From contig CAYWFG010000021.1 of NCBI GenBank assembly GCA_964458185.1, positions 1-32,866 of the forward strand: a stretch of 32,866 nucleotides of DNA, written 5' to 3'. The first letter of the stretch is position 1, and each line of letters starts with the position of its first letter. Below are positions 1 through 6,817 of the stretch, in pieces. This stretch comes from AB-137-C09 sp964458185. Its GTDB lineage: Bacteria; Pseudomonadota; Zetaproteobacteria; Mariprofundales; Mariprofundaceae. Below the pieces are notes generated by a model that did not search any database, had not been told where the DNA came from, and saw nothing but the letters and a program-made list of their open reading frames with translations. Made by a program: the position numbers and the translations under genes.

Positions 1-18
1 GGCGAACGGCCGTTCGCC
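1..18. repeat. Perfect 18-bp palindrome, edge of a hairpin repeat
   Basis: GGCGAACGGCCGTTCGCC equals its own reverse complement and is followed by CC, so the repeat probably extends left beyond the window. Palindromes of the form GTAGGGGCGAAC...GTTCGCCCCTAC are common dispersed hairpin repeats in bacterial genomes, and the hairpin repeat at 448-550 has ends of the same style. I infer that both belong to one REP/MITE-like class. The window starts inside it, so its full length cannot be seen. Confidence 0.6.
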
Positions 19-112
19 CCAACCGACCAACGTCGCACTACGGTTGTTTTTTTTGGATGGGAAAGGCGGTTTTAATGCAATACCTTGATGCAGACCCTCA
101 GTCTTTTGAATC

Positions 113-394
113 ATGCATGTTTATTTAGTTTGTTTTGATATTTCTGATGATCGAGCGCGGCATAAGGTGGGTAAGTTGTTGCTGCATTATGGCTCTCGGG
201 TGCAAGAATCGGTGTTTGAGATTATGGTCGATGACGATACCAAACAACTGCAACAACTGCGCGATGGCATTGCTTGATTGTTAGACGATGAACATGAGGT
301 GCGCTTTTATCGACTTTGTTGCAACTGCCGTGAACGATCTTTTGGCTTGGATGATGCGCCGCTGGCAGGTTTTCCTGCGGTGGCAGTTATGTAA
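113..394 (+). pseudogene. cas2: Cas2 CRISPR endoribonuclease family, broken by an in-frame stop
   Basis: Translation from the ATG at 113 begins MHVYLVCFDISDDRARHKVG, the typical first strand and conserved Asp of Cas2 (D9). It continues through VQESVFEI to residue 54, where TGA (275-277) interrupts the frame. The same frame then runs on as LLDDEHEVRFYRLC and ends at TAA 392-394, giving 93 codons, the normal Cas2 length. Family homology therefore lies on both sides of the stop, which points to a nonsense mutation rather than a short gene. Cas2 pairs with Cas1 in CRISPR spacer acquisition. No repeat array or other cas gene is visible; an open frame entering from the left and stopping at 126-128 overlaps the cas2 start but cannot be identified. 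A sequencing error at 275 is the main alternative. Confidence 0.8.
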
Positions 395-447
395 TGGGTG
401 TTATGCAGATGCCCTGAAATTTATCATTCCTGCCGCTGTGTGCAACC

Positions 448-550
448 GTAGGGGTAACCCCCTGTGGTTGCCCGTTTTGGTATAAAAACACCCATAGGTA
501 ATACAGGCTAGGCTGTGCCAAACAGGGCAATCACAGAGGATTGCCCCTAC
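448..550. repeat. ~103-bp imperfect hairpin repeat (MITE/REP-like)
   Basis: The left arm (448-478, starting GTAGGGGTAACC) and the right arm (520-550, ending GATTGCCCCTAC) are imperfect reverse complements over about 30 bases, separated by about 40 bases. The whole element is non-coding. It lies between the broken cas2 and the ParD-like gene and begins only 18 bases past the stop of the latter. The terminal GTAGGGG/CCCCTAC resembles widespread bacterial hairpin repeats. I see no transposase, so mobilisation in trans would have to be assumed. Confidence 0.6.
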
Positions 551-568
551 GTGCCGTAATATCAGCAA

Positions 569-859
569 CTAATCTTGAGATGGCGATGCATACCTTTGAT
601 ATATTTTATCGCTTGTTGTATTACGTTCAATAACATTTTCAGCCGTGACTGCAATAAATGCACTTTCGTCCGCTCGCATGGCGGGGTCTAATTCATTTTT
701 TAACCAAGCCCAAGCGTCATGCCTGCTTTTTAAATCGTTGCGAATCAGGACACGGACATATTCACTGGCATTTTCATATAAGCCATGTTCCCCCACTTGC
801 TGTTGTAGGTGCAATTGCAATTCGCCTTTAATCCTTACATTGATATTTGCAGAAGCCAT
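569..859 (-). CDS. ParD-like ribbon-helix-helix antitoxin, no partner toxin visible
   Basis: The 96-residue product begins MASANINVRIKGELQLHL and contains NASEYVRVLIRNDL, the pattern of the N-terminal ribbon-helix-helix of ParD/CopG-type antitoxins. The family binds DNA as a dimer to repress its own operon, and its C-terminal tail wraps the cognate ParE toxin. The tail here (WAWLKNELDPAMRADESAF) fits that layout. A parE gene would normally follow directly on the minus strand, below 569. Instead there are 18 bases and then a hairpin repeat, followed by the antisense of the broken cas2. The gene therefore looks like an orphan antitoxin, or the survivor of a pair whose toxin was lost. Family assignment is fairly firm; function without a toxin is unknown. 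Confidence 0.75.
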   Translation of the reverse strand: MASANINVRIKGELQLHLQQQVGEHGLYENASEYVRVLIRNDLKSRHDAWAWLKNELDPAMRADESAFIAVTAENVIERNTTSDKIYQRYASPSQD

Positions 860-887
860 GTCTGATACTGCACGATGAATTTAAACT

Positions 888-902
888 ATATATTCAATAT
901 AT
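888..902. promoter_or_regulatory. AT-rich palindrome upstream of the ParD-like gene, candidate operator
   Basis: ATATATT-C-AATATAT is a 7+7 palindrome around position 895, about 30 bases upstream of the ParD-like start and where its promoter should lie. Ribbon-helix-helix antitoxins usually bind palindromes in their own promoters. AT-rich palindromes also arise by chance, so the role is inferred. Confidence 0.35.
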
Positions 903-1152
903 TTTACAGAAGGTGAGTTCCCCATTAGAGATAGAGTGAGGCTTGCATTCTTTTTCCTTTTAACAGTAGAGGAAATAAGAATAGGATGGAAGCCTCTATC
1001 AAAGCATCCATTGTTCGCCTTCAGATGTCTCTCATAATCGTGATTCGGGGTATTTATTGCGTGTTGTTCTGTTTTTTATCCCCCATTTATACCCCCCCTG
1101 TTTCCTTGGCTTCGTTGGGATAAGCAAGCACAGCATGAAACAACAAGGCAAT
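903..1152. other. Intergenic stretch with no recognisable gene
   Basis: About 250 bases lie between the ParD-like gene and the terminator of the secG unit. Open frames here are short, lack ribosome binding sites and resemble nothing I know. I see no RNA gene and no tandem repeat. Confidence 0.5.
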
Positions 1153-1187
1153 AAAAAAGCCTGCAAACACAAGGCTTACAGGCTTTT
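1153..1187 (-). terminator. Rho-independent terminator after tRNA-Leu
   Basis: On the minus strand AAGCCTG...CAGGCTT forms a 7-bp stem with a loop of about 15 bases, which itself contains a second AAGCCTT copy, and is followed by a run of six T. It lies about 25 bases past the 3' end of the tRNA and closes the tpiA-secG-tRNA unit. The A/T flanks on both sides could let it work in both directions. Confidence 0.7.
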
Positions 1188-1211
1188 ATGGGACGGGGTT
1201 AAACCCTTGTT

Positions 1212-1296
1212 TGGTACCAGAGACTGGAGTCGAACCAGCACGAGTTTCCTCACTACCCCCTCAAGGTAGCGTGTCTACCAATTTCACCACTCTGGC
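1212..1296 (-). tRNA. tRNA-Leu (GAG)
   Basis: On the minus strand the acceptor arm GCCAGAG pairs with CTCTGGT and is followed by A and an encoded CCA. The anticodon stem CTACC/GGTAG encloses the loop TTGAGGG, giving anticodon GAG, which reads CUC/CUU leucine codons. A long variable arm (TGAGGAAACTCG) marks a class II tRNA such as leucine. The T arm contains GGTTCGACTCC. It sits just after secG, a position common for this tRNA in proteobacteria, and probably shares its transcript. Confidence 0.95.
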
Positions 1297-1312
1297 AAGT
1301 TGTGATGCTGCC

Positions 1313-1804
1313 TTATTGATCGCCTGCAGCGGGAGTTTCAGCGTTCGTTGCATCGGTATTGTTTGATGGTGATGAGGCTTCTTTAGTCGCCACGTCTTTT
1401 TTATCGCTGATTGGTATTTCAAGGATTGCACTGCTGCTTCCGCTTGCTTTCGGTGTGCTTTGACCCGTTGCTTTTAAACTTTCAGGATCAAATGCTGGCG
1501 CGCTGCTTCCTGCATCTGATGATGGTAGGGTCGATTGCTGGGTGGGGGCAGCACGTTCAACAACTGACGTTACATTTTGCTGGGTGAAAAATGCCAGTGT
1601 TAGACTGGTGATCATGAATGTTGCCGCCAGTCCGCCCGTTACTTTACCAAGAAACGAACCAGAGCCACGGCTGCCAAACAATGTTTGCGCCCCGCCACTA
1701 CCAAAGGATGCACCGATATCTGCGCCTTGTCCGCGTTGAATCAACACCACGATGATCAGAGCTACTGCCACCAATACATGCACTGTCATTAAAATGGTTG
1801 TCAT
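1313..1804 (-). CDS. secG: Preprotein translocase subunit SecG
   Basis: SecG is the small membrane subunit that associates with SecYE and assists protein export through the inner membrane. The 163-residue product has a first hydrophobic segment (about 4-22, LMTVHVLVAVALIIVVLIQ), the conserved cytosolic loop GQGADIGASFGSGGAQTLFG, and a second hydrophobic segment (about 57-73, GLAATFMITSLTLAFF). The remaining ~85 residues are Ser/Ala/Thr-rich low-complexity sequence, so the protein is about 50 residues longer than the common ~110-residue form. Variable tails are known in SecG. It lies 36 bases downstream of tpiA on the same strand and is followed by tRNA-Leu, the classic tpiA-secG-tRNA order. 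Confidence 0.95.
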   Translation of the reverse strand: MTTILMTVHVLVAVALIIVVLIQRGQGADIGASFGSGGAQTLFGSRGSGSFLGKVTGGLAATFMITSLTLAFFTQQNVTSVVERAAPTQQSTLPSSDAGSSAPAFDPESLKATGQSTPKASGSSSAILEIPISDKKDVATKEASSPSNNTDATNAETPAAGDQ

Positions 1805-1840
1805 TAAAATTCCTTGTTGCTAAAGCACTTCAACAGTGTT

Positions 1841-2590
1841 CTAGTTAAATTGTTTGGCGGCTGCATGGATGATTTGCATGAACGATGCAGCATTTAAGCT
1901 AGCACCACCGACCAATGCACCTTCTACACCCACACAAGCCATTAATTCTTCGGCGTTGGATGGATTAACACTGCCACCGTATAATACACGGCAATCACAG
2001 CCTAAACGCTTTAATTCGTTGTGAATGAAAGCATGTGTTTCGGTCACTTGTTCCGCTGTCGCTGTTTTCCCTGTGCCTATTGCCCATACTGGCTCATAAG
2101 CAATGGTCAATAATGCATCATCAGGAACATTATCTAATACTGACAGTTGCGACTTTAATACGGCATTGGTTTCGCCTGATTCACGCTCGTTTAAGTGTTC
2201 ACCAATGCATAAAATGGGCTCTAGCCCAGCAGCCCAAGCCGCGCCAAGTTTTTTGCGAAGTAGATCATTATTTTCACCAATAACATCACGCCGCTCAGAA
2301 TGCCCTAAAATAACATAATGACAGCCACAATCGCGCAACATCATGGGTGAAATAGAGCCAGTGAAAGCACCTTTTGGCTCATAATAAACATTTTGAGCGC
2401 CCATCACCACGCCCTTTTCAGCCAGTCGTGAGTTTAATGTATGCAATAAGGTGAAGGGTGGCATCAATGCTACCTCTACATGTTCAGGTGATCCATTTTC
2501 TTCAATTCCACCAACAAAATCAATGGCTTCTTGAAGAACACCATTCATTTTCCAATTGCCTGCAATCAGACATCGAACAGAACCAGACAT
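1841..2590 (-). CDS. tpiA: Triosephosphate isomerase
   Basis: The enzyme interconverts dihydroxyacetone phosphate and glyceraldehyde 3-phosphate in glycolysis and gluconeogenesis. The 249-residue product has the TIM-barrel landmarks: AGNWKMNG with Lys14 binding substrate, ILGHSERR with electrophile His97, the signature AYEPVWAIGTGKTAT with catalytic Glu166 and the mobile loop, and the phosphate-binding LYGGSVN and ALVGGASL near the C terminus. Length is normal. The ATG start is preceded by GAGGAGGAA at good spacing. It is the first gene of the minus-strand unit with secG and is transcribed away from the suf operon. Confidence 0.97.
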   Translation of the reverse strand: MSGSVRCLIAGNWKMNGVLQEAIDFVGGIEENGSPEHVEVALMPPFTLLHTLNSRLAEKGVVMGAQNVYYEPKGAFTGSISPMMLRDCGCHYVILGHSERRDVIGENNDLLRKKLGAAWAAGLEPILCIGEHLNERESGETNAVLKSQLSVLDNVPDDALLTIAYEPVWAIGTGKTATAEQVTETHAFIHNELKRLGCDCRVLYGGSVNPSNAEELMACVGVEGALVGGASLNAASFMQIIHAAAKQFN

Positions 2591-2640
2591 GCTTCCTCCT
2601 CATGGCAAGGGATTAAACCACAGTGCCGAATGGGGCGCGA

Positions 2641-2668
2641 AGCATAAAAAGAAACGTTATAAAGGCAA
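2641..2668 (-). promoter_or_regulatory. Candidate promoter for tpiA-secG
   Basis: On the minus strand TTGCCT (2668-2663) and TATGCT (2646-2641) are separated by 16 bases and resemble -35 and -10 hexamers. They lie about 50 bases upstream of the tpiA start. Match quality is moderate. Confidence 0.45.
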
Positions 2669-2718
2669 GTTTTAAGTTTGTTTCTTGCTTACTAGATCGT
2701 TAAAAATCATCATTTAAC

Positions 2719-2746
2719 TTGCATTACACGCAATCAAGACTAAAGT
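2719..2746 (+). promoter_or_regulatory. Candidate promoter of the suf operon
   Basis: TTGCAT (2719-2724) and TAAAGT (2741-2746) with a 16-base spacer resemble a sigma-70 promoter. The -10 element lies inside the IscR-type site at 2738-2750, so a regulator bound there would block polymerase. It stands about 24 bases ahead of the regulator's start codon. Confidence 0.5.
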
Positions 2747-2750
2747 AGTC
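2738..2750. promoter_or_regulatory. IscR type-1-like operator
   Basis: GACTAAAGTAGTC matches every fixed position of the core GACTRNNNYAGTC of the published type-1 IscR consensus; the outer flanks match only partly. It overlaps the predicted -10 element upstream of an Rrf2-family regulator gene, so autorepression by the cluster-bound protein is the likely reading. Confidence 0.65.
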
Positions 2751-2769
2751 CGCTTTACGAGGTGCTGTG

Positions 2770-3267
2770 GTGCTAAAATTAACACGTATTGCTGATTATG
2801 GTGTGTTGCTGATGGCAAAAGTTGCTGCATCGGAGCAACCGCGTTTAACCGCGATGGATCTATCAACCATGACCCACATCCCTACGCCAACGGTGAGTAA
2901 AGTTTTGCAAACTTTGTTGGCTGGAAAATTATTATTTTCGGTGCGTGGTGCGCATGGTGGTTATTCACTAACACGGTCGGCCGATGATATATCCGTCGCT
3001 GATATTCTGCTTTGTTTTGACCATGAATTGGCATTAACGGCATGCAATGCTGATACCGTCGCATGTGAACAGCACGACCACTGCACCATCAGCCATAACT
3101 GGCAAGGCATTAACCGCAGCATTGTTCGTGTGCTGCATCATATTTCGTTAACGGACATGATGGCGGATGATTTTTCGGCAGAATTTTGTTTGGCAAGCAA
3201 ACAACAACAGTTTTTGCCGCTATCGGTAGTGGCTGAATCGCCCTGCCAAGGTTGCACAGGAGCATAA
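2770..3267 (+). CDS. sufR: Rrf2-family SUF operon regulator with Fe-S ligand cysteines
   Basis: This 165-residue protein matches the Rrf2 regulators found at the head of suf operons. The N-terminal winged helix (LTRIADYGVLLM, TPTVSKVLQTLLAGKLLFS, RGAHGGYSLTR) binds DNA. The middle holds three cysteines in the pattern C-X6-C-X5-C, close to the C-X5-C-X5-C cluster site of IscR, and the tail adds CQGC. The family senses Fe-S status through a bound cluster. GTG 2770 is preferred over GTG 2767 because GAGG (2759-2762) is then seven bases away and the protein begins MLKLTR as relatives do. The stop is directly followed by the sufB ATG, so the genes are cotranscribed. The name sufR is used loosely: cyanobacterial SufR is a different family. 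Confidence 0.85.
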   Translation: MLKLTRIADYGVLLMAKVAASEQPRLTAMDLSTMTHIPTPTVSKVLQTLLAGKLLFSVRGAHGGYSLTRSADDISVADILLCFDHELALTACNADTVACEQHDHCTISHNWQGINRSIVRVLHHISLTDMMADDFSAEFCLASKQQQFLPLSVVAESPCQGCTGA

Positions 3268-4723
3268 ATGAGCGATAATCAAGCATTGCAAGATGAACTA
3301 AACAACCGTGAGTATGCAGCGGGTTTTGTCACCGACATTGAACAAGAAACCCTGCCTCCGGGGCTTGATGCTTCGGTGATTCGGCATATTTCTAGCATTA
3401 AAAAAGAACCCTCATGGCTGCTGGATTGGCGTTTGCAGGCATTTGAACACTGGCAAACCATGATTGAACCGCATTGGCCAAAAGTTGATTACCCTGCCAT
3501 TGATTATCAAGCTATTTCGTATTACTCCGCGCCCAAAGACAACAGCGATGGACCACAAACGTTGGCAGATGTTGACCCTGAATTATTGCGTACCTACGAA
3601 AAACTGGGCATTCCCCTGCGCGAGCAAGAGCAATTAGCAGGGGTGAAAGAAATCGCCGTTGATGCGGTGTTTGATTCCGTTTCGGTGGCAACCACGTTTA
3701 AATCGAAGTTAAAAGAAGCTGGAGTTATTTTTTGCCCGTTTTCTGAAGCGGTGCAAGCATACCCTGAATTGATTCAACAATACTTAGGAACGGTTGTGCC
3801 TGTGCGCGATAATTTTTATGCCGCCTTGAATGCTGCTGTGTTCACCGATGGTTCGTTTGTCTTTATCCCCAAAGGCGTGCGTTGTCCGATGGAATTATCG
3901 ACTTATTTTCGTATCAATGCCGCCAATACGGGGCAGTTTGAACGCACCTTGATTATCGCCGAAGAAGGCGCAAGCGTGAGTTATTTAGAAGGGTGTACCG
4001 CGCCGATGCGTGATGAAAATCAACTCCATGCCGCAGTGGTGGAATTGATCGCTTTGGATGATGCCACCATCAAATACGCCACAGTGCAAAACTGGTACCC
4101 AGGGGACGAAAATGGCGTGGGTGGGATTTACAATTTTGTCACCAAACGGGGTGAATGCCGTGGCAAACGCGCCCGTATTTCGTGGACGCAGGTTGAAACA
4201 GGGTCAGCCATCACATGGAAATACCCCAGTTGTGTGTTATTGGGCGATGAATCGGTGGGCGAGTTTTATTCTGTTGCCGTAACCAGCCATTGCCAACAGG
4301 CAGACACAGGCACAAAAATGATTCACATTGGCAAAAATACCAGCAGCACGATTATCTCCAAAGGGATTTCAGCAGGGCGAGCGCAGCAATCTTACCGTGG
4401 TTTAGTACGCATCGAAGCCCAAGCTGAAGGGGCAAGAAACCGCAGCCAATGCGATTCGTTATTGCTAGGTGATCGTTGCGGCGCACACACCTTCCCTTAC
4501 ATCGAAGTAAAAAACCCCAGCGCAACACTGGAACACGAAGCCAGCACCTCCCGTATCGGCGAAGATCAATTATTTTATTGCCAGCAACGCGGCTTATCGG
4601 AAGAAGATGCCATCAGCATGATCGTCAATGGTTTTTGTAAAGATGTATTTGACGTATTACCGATGGAATTTGCCGTAGAAGCCAACCGATTGATGGAACT
4701 AAGCCTAGAAGGTGCGGTGGGTT
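3268..4723 (+). CDS. sufB: Fe-S scaffold subunit SufB, 3' end in assembly gap
   Basis: SufB is the scaffold of the SufBC2D complex on which Fe-S clusters are assembled from sulphur delivered by SufS/SufU. The sequence shows SufB hallmarks: FIPKGVRCPMELSTYFRIN, YLEGCTAP, ATVQNWYPGD, the core beta-helix, and RSQCDSLLLGD with Cys395 at the position of the essential C405 of the E. coli protein. The last readable residues, PMEFAVEANRLMELSLEGAVG, end like the normal SufB C terminus. The base just before the gap is a T in first codon position, as a stop codon requires. Only the stop codon is therefore likely to be missing, giving a 485-residue protein. Any translation continued through the N run is meaningless. 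Confidence 0.95.
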
Positions 4724-4823
4724 NNNNNNNNNNNNNNNNNNNNNNNNNNNNNNNNNNNNNNNNNNNNNNNNNNNNNNNNNNNNNNNNNNNNNNNNNNNNN
4801 NNNNNNNNNNNNNNNNNNNNNNN
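4724..4823. other. Assembly gap (100 N)
   Basis: Exactly 100 unknown bases separate the end of sufB from sufC; a round 100 is the usual placeholder. The flanking genes suggest that the true distance is shorter: two bases of the sufB stop, a short intergenic spacer, and about 13 codons for the missing SufC N terminus. Confidence 0.95.
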
Positions 4824-5540
4824 AAGAAAATTTTACGCGGGGTGAATCTCCATGTGAAAGCTGGCGAAGTGCATGCCATCATGGGGCCGAATGGGGCGGG
4901 GAAAAGCACCCTTTCTAATGTGCTTGCTGGGCGTGATGGTTATACCGTTACGGCGGGTCGCGTATTGTTTCATGGTGAAGATTTGCTTGCCATGAAACCT
5001 GAAGAACGGGCTTGGGCGGGTGTTTTTTTGGCATTCCAATACCCTGTAGAAATCCCCGGTGTGAACAATACTTATTTGCTAAAAGCGGCGTTGAATGCCA
5101 AACGAAAACACCAAGGGTTGAACGAATTGGATGCCTTTGACTTTTTGAACATGGTTAAAGAAAAAGCCAAGTTGGTTGATTTGGACGAAAGCTTTTTATC
5201 ACGCTCGGTCAACGAAGGTTTTTCTGGTGGCGAGAAAAAACGCAACGAGATTTTTCAAATGGCAGTGCTAGAGCCTACACTGGCATTGCTCGATGAAACG
5301 GATTCAGGGCTGGATATTGATGCGCTGCGCGTTGTTGCTGCTGGAGTGAATCATTTGCGCCGCGCTGACCGTGCCATTGTAATGATTACCCATTACCAAC
5401 GGCTGCTTGATTATATCAAACCTGATGTGGTACACGTTTTTATTGATGGTCGCATTATAAAATCAGGTGATCGCGATTTGGCTTTGGAGCTAGAAAAACG
5501 TGGTTATGATTGGGTGAAAGCAGAGGCACGCCGTGGTTGA
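4824..5540 (+). CDS. sufC: Fe-S assembly ATPase SufC, 5' end in assembly gap
   Basis: SufC is the ABC-type ATPase that drives conformational change in SufBC2D. The readable part starts KKILRGVNLHVKAGEVHAIM and contains Walker A GPNGAGKST, the Q-loop FLAFQYPVEIPG, the signature FSGGEKKRNEI, Walker B LALLDETDSGLD and the H-loop VMITHYQRLL. Compared with E. coli SufC, about 13 N-terminal residues are lost in the gap. The GTG at 4842 is not the start, because conserved family sequence precedes it. The DET at Walker B, with Thr before DSGLD, is normal for SufC. Its 3' end overlaps the sufD start by 8 bases. Confidence 0.95.
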   Translation, partial: KKILRGVNLHVKAGEVHAIMGPNGAGKSTLSNVLAGRDGYTVTAGRVLFHGEDLLAMKPEERAWAGVFLAFQYPVEIPGVNNTYLLKAALNAKRKHQGLNELDAFDFLNMVKEKAKLVDLDESFLSRSVNEGFSGGEKKRNEIFQMAVLEPTLALLDETDSGLDIDALRVVAAGVNHLRRADRAIVMITHYQRLLDYIKPDVVHVFIDGRIIKSGDRDLALELEKRGYDWVKAEARRG

Positions 5541-6810
5541 TGCAATGCAAGCATGGCGTGATGCGGCAATGGCACAGTTTCGTGCGGCAGGTCTTCCCCA
5601 CGATAGGCAAGAAATTTGGAAATATACCGATGTGTCGGCTATTCATCCCATCATGGGGAAAGATTGGCGCGTATTCCAACCCCTTGAGGCAGACTCACCC
5701 TTGCCTGAGGCTTATCCAAGCATTGATGGGCTTGATGCTTATACCATCGTGTTTTACCGTGGTCAGGTGCATCCCTCTGCAACAGCACTGCCTGTGGGTG
5801 TTGATCTTGTACCGTGGTCACAGATGGATAAACAGACTGCTTCAGAGCGTCTACCGAAACCCCAATCCTATGCCCCCCTGTTTCATGCTTTTGATGCGCT
5901 CAATGCAGGCTTGTTGCAAGATGGCATATGCCTGCGCCTTGCCGCTGGGGTAGTTTTGGACAAACCCTTGTATATCGTGCATTTGCATGACGATAGCGGG
6001 CATACCCATGTTCGCCATAGCGTTTGTTTGGGCAAGGGTGCAAAAGCTAATATTATCCACCATGATATTGCCCTTGGTGGTGAACAAGGACGGTTACGCA
6101 CCAGCCATTACCATTGTTATTTAGCAGCAGAATCCACGCTGCACCATACCCGTGTGCAAGAACTCGGTCGCCACGATTGGCATATCGGTCGCATTCATGT
6201 GGAACAACAGCAAAGCAGCCGTTTTTATGCCCATGCCGCAGAACTAGGCGGGGCAAAGGTGCGCATGGATATTTGTGTGCAATTGCAGCAAGCATCAGCA
6301 GAATGTGCCGTCTACGGACTTTTTTTACTGCATGATGCCCAGCATGTTGATCATCATATTCACATCAACCATTACGCCCCTGATTGCAGCAGTCGTCAAG
6401 TCTACCGCAGTGTGTTGAATGCCCATGGCCATGGGGTATTTAATGGCAAGGTTCACGTACATCGCCATGCCTCTGGCACGAAAGCTGCGCAACACAGCGA
6501 TAATCTATTGTTATCAAAAAACGCCGAAATTGATACCAAGCCAGAACTCGAAATCGACCACGGTGACGTACAATGCAGCCACGGCGCAACGGTAGGGCAA
6601 TTGCATCCCGACCATTTATTTTACCTACGCTCACGCGGTATATCTGAAGCGATGAGCCGTGATATATTGGTGTTTGCCTTTGCTGATACCCTGCTTGCTG
6701 CATTACCTGATGTTGCCGTTCGTCGTTATATCGAACACATTGCTTTTAATAAAATTCCTCACGGTACAGATTTAACAGGTCTGCTACCGCAACATATTCA
6801 TCGGAATTAG
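5533..6810 (+). CDS. sufD: Fe-S assembly protein SufD
   Basis: SufD is the SufB paralogue that completes the SufBC2D scaffold and helps with iron entry. The 425-residue product has RQEIWKYTDVSAI near the N terminus, a repetitive beta-helix core, and the C-terminal motif LEIDHGDVQCSHGATVGQ with His350 at the position of E. coli H360, thought to help bind the nascent cluster. LFYLRSRGISEAMSRDILVFAFAD follows as in the family. GTG 5533, with AGAGG seven to eleven bases upstream, overlaps sufC. ATG 5545 is an alternative start just after the sufC stop. The N-terminal part is less conserved than the core, as usual for SufD. Confidence 0.93.
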   Translation: MVDAMQAWRDAAMAQFRAAGLPHDRQEIWKYTDVSAIHPIMGKDWRVFQPLEADSPLPEAYPSIDGLDAYTIVFYRGQVHPSATALPVGVDLVPWSQMDKQTASERLPKPQSYAPLFHAFDALNAGLLQDGICLRLAAGVVLDKPLYIVHLHDDSGHTHVRHSVCLGKGAKANIIHHDIALGGEQGRLRTSHYHCYLAAESTLHHTRVQELGRHDWHIGRIHVEQQQSSRFYAHAAELGGAKVRMDICVQLQQASAECAVYGLFLLHDAQHVDHHIHINHYAPDCSSRQVYRSVLNAHGHGVFNGKVHVHRHASGTKAAQHSDNLLLSKNAEIDTKPELEIDHGDVQCSHGATVGQLHPDHLFYLRSRGISEAMSRDILVFAFADTLLAALPDVAVRRYIEHIAFNKIPHGTDLTGLLPQHIHRN

Positions 6811-6817
6811 GATGCAC

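Noticed and set aside
3..128. Cas1 C terminus overlapping cas2
   Set aside because: A frame enters from the left and ends at TAG 126-128, in the right place for cas1, but its residues (GKAVLMQYLDADPQSFES) are too few and too weakly matched, and its upstream part reads through the palindrome.
275..277. TGA read as Trp in cas2 (code change)
   Set aside because: Several intact genes in the window end with TGA, for example sufC and the KAP gene, so TGA is a normal stop.
288..485. 65-residue open frame
   Set aside because: It overlaps the cas2 remnant in another frame and runs into the hairpin repeat; no family or ribosome binding site.
1057..1269. 70-residue plus-strand frame
   Set aside because: It runs through the terminator and antisense to tRNA-Leu.
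3268..4845. SufB extended through the N run
   Set aside because: The frame after the gap is not that of SufC and the unknown bases carry no information.
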